From: Vitellaria paradoxa
Lineage: Eukaryota > Streptophyta > Magnoliopsida > Ericales > Sapotaceae
Assembly (NCBI GenBank): GCA_019916065.1
Contig: CM034244.1
Span: forward strand, 36,849,377-36,913,376
Reading direction: 5' to 3'
Length of the DNA stretch: 64,000 nt
The position numbers were made by a program, and so were the translations under genes. This document shows, one piece after another, positions 59,544 to 64,000 of this stretch. Position 1 is the first letter of the stretch, and each line of letters starts with the position of its first letter. The notes below the pieces were generated by a model that was not told the origin of the DNA, ran no database searches, and saw only the letters and a list, made by a program, of their open reading frames with translations.

Positions 59544-59692
59544 AGGCTCCATTTGGGGTGGTAAAAAACTCTTAAAAACAGTAAAAAATATTTAAAAACT
59601 TTAAAAGTTATTCACTTTTTATTTCACTGCACGAATCACGAGTTCATAACTTATCTTATTTTATCTCACTTTTTGTTACTCCAAACACATCC
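59544..59692. mobile_element. Short Tourist-like MITE, recurrent family copy
   Basis: The unit starts GGCTCCATTTGGGGTGG and ends TTACTCCAAACACATCC. The inner part reads, in reverse, the AAAGTGAGATAA / CATAATTCGTG / GATAAAAA blocks shared with the copy at 59815-59973. Confidence 0.55.
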
Positions 59693-59814
59693 ACAATTGT
59701 TCTCGAAGATTAAAACTTAGAAATGGGGGTTGAGCTTGTACTATTTCACAGTAATAATAAAATTTATTCTCCATCACAAGTGTATGTTGGTAAGTTAGCA
59801 TCAACTCATATTAA

Positions 59815-59973
59815 AGGGGTGCTTAGAGTGATAAAAAGTAAAATAAAATGAGATAATTTGAAACAATTTATAAATTTATAATTCGTGTAGCGAGATAAAA
59901 ATAAATAATTTTTAGTAGTTTTCAAATATTTTAAGAGTTTTTTTTTTACATTTTTTAGTGCACAAAATCCACC
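59815..59973. mobile_element. Short Tourist-like MITE, recurrent family copy
   Basis: The unit starts GGGGTGCTTAGAGTGATAAA after TTAAA and ends GTGCACAAAATCCACC. It is in opposite orientation to the copy at 59544-59692, only about 120 bp away. Confidence 0.55.
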
Positions 59974-59989
59974 TCAATATTTATTTAAT

Positions 59990-62590
59990 TTTTTTGATAA
60001 ATTATACTTAGACCCCTTGAATATTAGGCTAATTACACTTAAACCCCCTGAACATTTGAACCTCACACTTAGACCCCTTATTCACAAATATTTGTAACAC
60101 TTAGGTCCTTCCGTTAGTTTTCTTCTTTAATTGTGTTGTAAAATGACGAAAATGCCCCTACCCCGTCAGTAACACTCAGGAGGTCTACATATAATTAATA
60201 TAATGTTCAAGGGTTTAGGTGTAATTTATTCTTATTAAAATGGTTTGTTTTATTAAATTATATTAATTTTATTAAATCTAATAATAGTTTATTATTAAAT
60301 TAAGTTATAATGCTACATTTTATTAAAACTAATTATAATTAAAAATAAATATTTATAACATTAAATTAATTAATTTAAATATATATTATTAAATTAATTA
60401 ATCAAATAAATTTTAAATATATTTTTTATTAAATTCAATTAATTTTATATTTTTTAATAAAATTATATAGTTTATTTTGATAAAATTAATTATTGTTAAT
60501 AAAATTATATTACCAAACATATTATTTATGTTTTTATTTATTGGAGTGTTGAAACTAGAACACTGAACTGTAAGAGGTGTTTGATCAGCTACTTGGTTGT
60601 TAAAAACGTGGTCGGACGAAAAATGCCACAATACTTCCGAGTTCTGGCAGATTTGCACCAATCCTATCAAAAACAACTATCGGCTGGGCAGTGTTTGGCC
60701 GAACGCCTCTCCGATAGTTAAGTCTAAAAAAAAATTTTCTCGTTTTCTAAAATCTATTCACTATTTTTTTGTTTCCAAGAGTGCTTACCTCCTTTTCTCA
60801 GTACTCTCTTTTCTTTTATATTGCTCAGCCTCCCATGATCTTTTTTAGTTGACTCGCCTTACTCAGATGTCGTGGATGATGGAGCCTGACTGACTCATAA
60901 CCACTTCACGTTCTTTACTGGATTCAATTCATACTTAGACATGTGGCGGGGGTGAAACACTTAACCGTGTCCCCATCCAACTACGATGGCGACAGGAGGT
61001 GGTTTGAGTACGTGTCAAATAAATTCCGTTGGATGTGGGACACGTGTCTGAGTATCACATTCATTTATGTTTTAATAAAACTATATATTTGTATTTTTAG
61101 AAATATCCAGTAAACGTTTTTCAACTGGGTATGACTAAAAAACGATTGTTCTACAAACGTTTTTTAATATCAAAATTTGTTATTTTTAATTACATCTATC
61201 CTTAAATGTAATGAACTAATCCTTTAAACTATTTTTTTTAAAAACCTACTCTCACTAATAAAAATGTTTCAAATTATTTTAATTACTTAATTACATATTT
61301 TTTTCTCATTTTAATTTTATTTTAAATTATATGATTAAAGTTTTGTCAAATGAAAAATTAAAGTAAATTAAACAAGACTTTGCATTTAAAAAAATTTAAA
61401 TTAATTAATGTATTTAATTTTTATTATTTAATTATTTTTAGTTATATTTTTCTTCTATCAAACTTAATTTTAGTGGAGGATTTTTTAAAAAATTAATAAT
61501 TTTTAACTTTATCCTATCGTGATCAAAATAATGTTTATAAATTACAAAAATTAAAGCTATATAAAAATTAAAAATCAAATTGATAAATATCAATATTTTT
61601 TATTAATTAATAGTTTTTAAATTTTATCCTATCATGTTCAAAATAATTTTTATAAATTAAAAAAATTAAAACTATAAAAAAATAAAAAATTGAATTGATA
61701 AATATCAATATTTTTGTTTCATTAATTATTCTTTAAAAAAAGTCCTCTACTAAAATCGAGTCTAATTGAAGGAAAAATATATTTAAAGATAATTAAATAA
61801 TTAAATAATAAAAATTAAAAAAATTAATTATTTTAACTTTTTTAAATGCATAGTTTTTTAATATAATTTTATTTTTTATTTTACACAGCTTTAATTATAT
61901 AATTAAAAATAAAATTTAAATGAGAAAAAATATTTAATTAAGTAATTAAAATAATTTGAAATATTTTTATTAGTGAGAGTATATCTTTAAGAAAAATAAT
62001 TTAAAAGATGAGTTCAATACATTTAAGGATGGTTGTAAGTAAAAATAATAAATTTTTAGATAAAAATGTTTGTAGAATAATCGTTTTTGAGTCATACTCA
62101 GTTGAAAAGTATTTACTAGAAACATAAATATATAATTTTATTAAAACATAAAAAACCATAAATAAGTTTAGTGATATAATTTTATTTATAGTAATTAATT
62201 TAATTTGATTAATTTATTTAATGAAATATATTTAAATTAATTAATTTAATGATATAGATATTTATTTTTAATAATAATTAGTGTTAATAAAATTTATCAT
62301 TATGACTTAATTTAATAATAAATTATTATTAGATTTAATAAAATTAATATAATTTAATAAAATAAACTATTTTAATAAGAATAAATTACATTTATACCCC
62401 TTGAGTATTGCTGATGCGGTAGGGGTATTTTCGTTATTTTATAACGCAGTTAACAGAGAAAACTAATGGAAAGAGTTAAGTGTTACAAATATTTTAGAAT
62501 AAGGCATTTATGTGTAAGGTTTAAATGGTCTGGAGGTTTAGGTGTAATTAATCTAATGTTTTGGAGGTCTAGATGTAATTTATCTAGTTT
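59990..62590. mobile_element. Long fold-back element with a nested insertion
   Basis: The left arm (59990-60534 plus 61063-61490) is an imperfect inverted copy of the right arm (61728-62590). Paired landmarks include the outer tips GATAAATTATACTTAGACC / GGTCTAGATGTAATTTATC, ACGAAAATGCCCCTACC / GGTAGGGGTATTTTCGT, and TCAACTGGGTATGACT / AGTCATACTCAGTTGA. Between the arms (61491-61727) lie two direct copies of a 115-bp unit (ATCCTATC at 61511 and 61626). The left arm is interrupted by 60535-61062. No open frame of note occurs in the arms. Confidence 0.75.
60535..61062. mobile_element. 528-bp GC-richer insertion in the fold-back arm, 11-bp flanking repeat
   Basis: ATTTATGTTTT occurs at 60524-60534 and 61063-61073, and the opposite arm of the fold-back element lacks everything between. 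The insert is clearly less AT-rich than its surroundings and contains ACGTGTC-type words near its right end. No inverted termini were seen. A 9-11 bp duplication would fit a Mutator-like element, but other origins are possible. Confidence 0.5.
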
Positions 62591-63473
62591 TTTATTATTT
62601 TATGCGCGTTGTGATTTGATTGCTTGTGGATATTTGATCACGATGATTTTCACCATAAATAATTTAAGAAAAATTGGATAAAAAATAATAATAGCACCTA
62701 AAGAATTTCTCATGGGAATATAAAAAAAAGGAAAGTTAAGTTCAACAACTTCGTCTGAAAAATGCGTGTACTTTTGAATTTATATGGTCCACGGAGTCAC
62801 TAGATTTTTCACTCCACTTTCAATTTCTATACATCAACACCATAAATGGACACAACAGTTTCCGACCTGTCTCTCTCTCTCTCTCTCTCTCTCCTTTTTT
62901 AATTTTTTTTTTAATTTTTTATAGCGTTTGACCAATTAATGGGTTAATTAATTACTGAAAATAGGGAGGGTGGCTGGGAAGGCCAGTTGATAAACTCTCC
63001 CTCTCTCACTTTGGTAAGAGTTGAAAAAATTAATTTTTGAGAGATGAATCCTATATTAATGGACTATTAATTATCAAATCTGTATGGAAAATTAGAATTG
63101 GTGAAGGCAATGGGCCAGCTGTAATCTTCAGTTTGATTAGGGTCTGTTTAGAGAGAGAGAGAGAGAGAGAGGAAGGGGGGATTTTGAGCAGCCCCTCACG
63201 TTTTGAAGCTACTGTACCTTTAACTTCTAAGCTCTCTATTTGCTGTTTGTTTATTTTCTTGTTTGGATTTGCAGGAGTAGAAAAAAAGGGGACAACGAAA
63301 AGCTCTTCTTTGGGTTTTGGACTTTTGGCAGTTGTTGTTACTTGCTTATTCTTTGTGGATCAGATATGAAGATTGAAGTTTCGAGACCTCTCGATCTGGG
63401 TTTTTAAAGCAATTTTTTACGTCGATTTTGCTTCTGGGTGTGACCCAGAAATTCTTCTAACTGTACTTGAGAG
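62591..63473 (+). promoter_or_regulatory. Upstream region and 5' leader of an F-box/kelch gene
   Basis: Contains (CT)n at 62869-62894, (GA)n at 63152-63172 and pyrimidine-rich stretches typical of plant leaders. TTTGCAG at 63268-63274 could be the acceptor of a leader intron. Transcript start not determined. Confidence 0.4.
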
Positions 63474-63536
63474 ATGGACCAAACCATTGAACGGTCTGCG
63501 AATGCACAAAGGGGTTTTCGAGTTCAAGCTCCACTG
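63474..63536 (+). CDS. First coding exon of a probable F-box/kelch-repeat protein (At1g55270/SAGL1-like), gene continues beyond window
   Basis: The ATG at 63474 opens 21 codons, MDQTIERSANAQRGFRVQAP plus L, followed by a donor (GTGAGG) at 63537 in phase 0. I remember this N-terminus from plant F-box/kelch-repeat proteins of the At1g55270 (SMALL AND GLOSSY LEAVES 1) group, where it precedes a V-D-S-V-S-C-Y-C-like continuation. Such proteins are substrate receptors of SCF ubiquitin ligases. Neither the F-box nor the kelch repeats lie inside the window, so identification rests on 21 residues, the leader-like sequence upstream and the splice site. Confidence 0.55.
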
Positions 63537-64000
63537 GTGAGGCCACTTGACCTTTTGAACAATTTTGACTCCTAATTTTGTCCAATTCATATGTTTCTGA
63601 AGATGCCCAGAAGAAATTCTTGATAAATGTGAGATATTTGTTGTTGGTATATGATGAGCATTTATGTTGGGTATCTTTTTTTTTTTTTGGCAATCATAAT
63701 CTCTGGTTCTTTGTTTTCAGGGATGTTGGAGAAAACAAATTCACTATGAATGTGCAATTTTTGAGATGTTTCATGGAATTCAAATATATATATATATATA
63801 TATATATTTATTTATGACTGTTTGCTTCTTGTTTTCTGGCAAGTGTTTGATGAGAATTGACTTTGTTGGTTTGGGGTTTTGGTTTTTGGGATTGGACTAC
63901 TGCATTTTGTTAGAAGTTTTATAAGCAGGGAATTCAAATAAAGAGCATGGGTATATGAGTTTTCTGAAAATTTGGGGCTTTTTGATCTGTTCCCTCGATT
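63537..64000 (+). other. First intron of the F-box/kelch gene, incomplete
   Basis: The intron runs off the window. It contains an (AT)n at 63784-63808. No second exon beginning with the expected valine-containing continuation was seen before the window ends. Confidence 0.45.

Overview
The window is nuclear DNA of a flowering plant, probably a woody species with large introns. It is AT-rich. Its genes are split by GT-AG introns of up to 6 kb, and it carries many small plant-type transposons. Its proteins match plant-specific subfamilies. The species cannot be named from the sequence. I see no prokaryotic, organellar or viral genes, no CRISPR array and no convincing new biochemical system. What stands out is the layered transposon history inside the introns.

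Layout. (1) 238-6004, + strand: the last five exons of a phytoene synthase gene (PSY), whose 5' end lies before the window; its introns are full of MITEs and AT microsatellites. (2) 8122-22874, - strand: a complete 11-exon, 313-residue PP2A catalytic subunit gene of the PP2A-3/PP2A-4 type. Its 6-kb first intron holds two LINE fragments, a SINE-like unit, a segmental duplication and a 285-bp miniature LTR retrotransposon. (3) About 23-39.3 kb: no intact gene found. This stretch holds a decayed PIF/Harbinger element with both of its genes broken (30401-33210), a pseudo-exon resembling a tryptophan-rich plastid protein (28582-28698), a pyrimidine-rich leader-like segment (minus strand, near 35.3-35.5 kb) and a MITE (38021-38651). 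(4) 39964-49123, + strand: a complete six-exon, 622-residue DEAD-box RNA helicase of the DDX3/Ded1 group (RH11/RH37/RH52-like). Its introns contain a SINE with target-site duplication, a LINE 3' fragment and a possible Helitron end. (5) 49.1-62.6 kb: AT-rich intergenic DNA with a Tourist-like MITE, a 484-bp hairpin MITE, a 430-bp-offset duplication and a fold-back element of about 2.6 kb carrying its own insertion. (6) 63474 to the window end, + strand: first coding exon of what looks like an F-box/kelch-repeat gene.

The genes do not form a pathway: PSY acts in plastid carotenoid synthesis, PP2A in protein dephosphorylation, the helicase in RNA metabolism, and the F-box protein probably in protein turnover. 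Every exon boundary given was checked for GT/AG sites and for reading-frame continuity. Repeat families are called from structure (inverted ends, target duplications, primer-binding site, poly-A tail) and remembered motifs, not from database searches.
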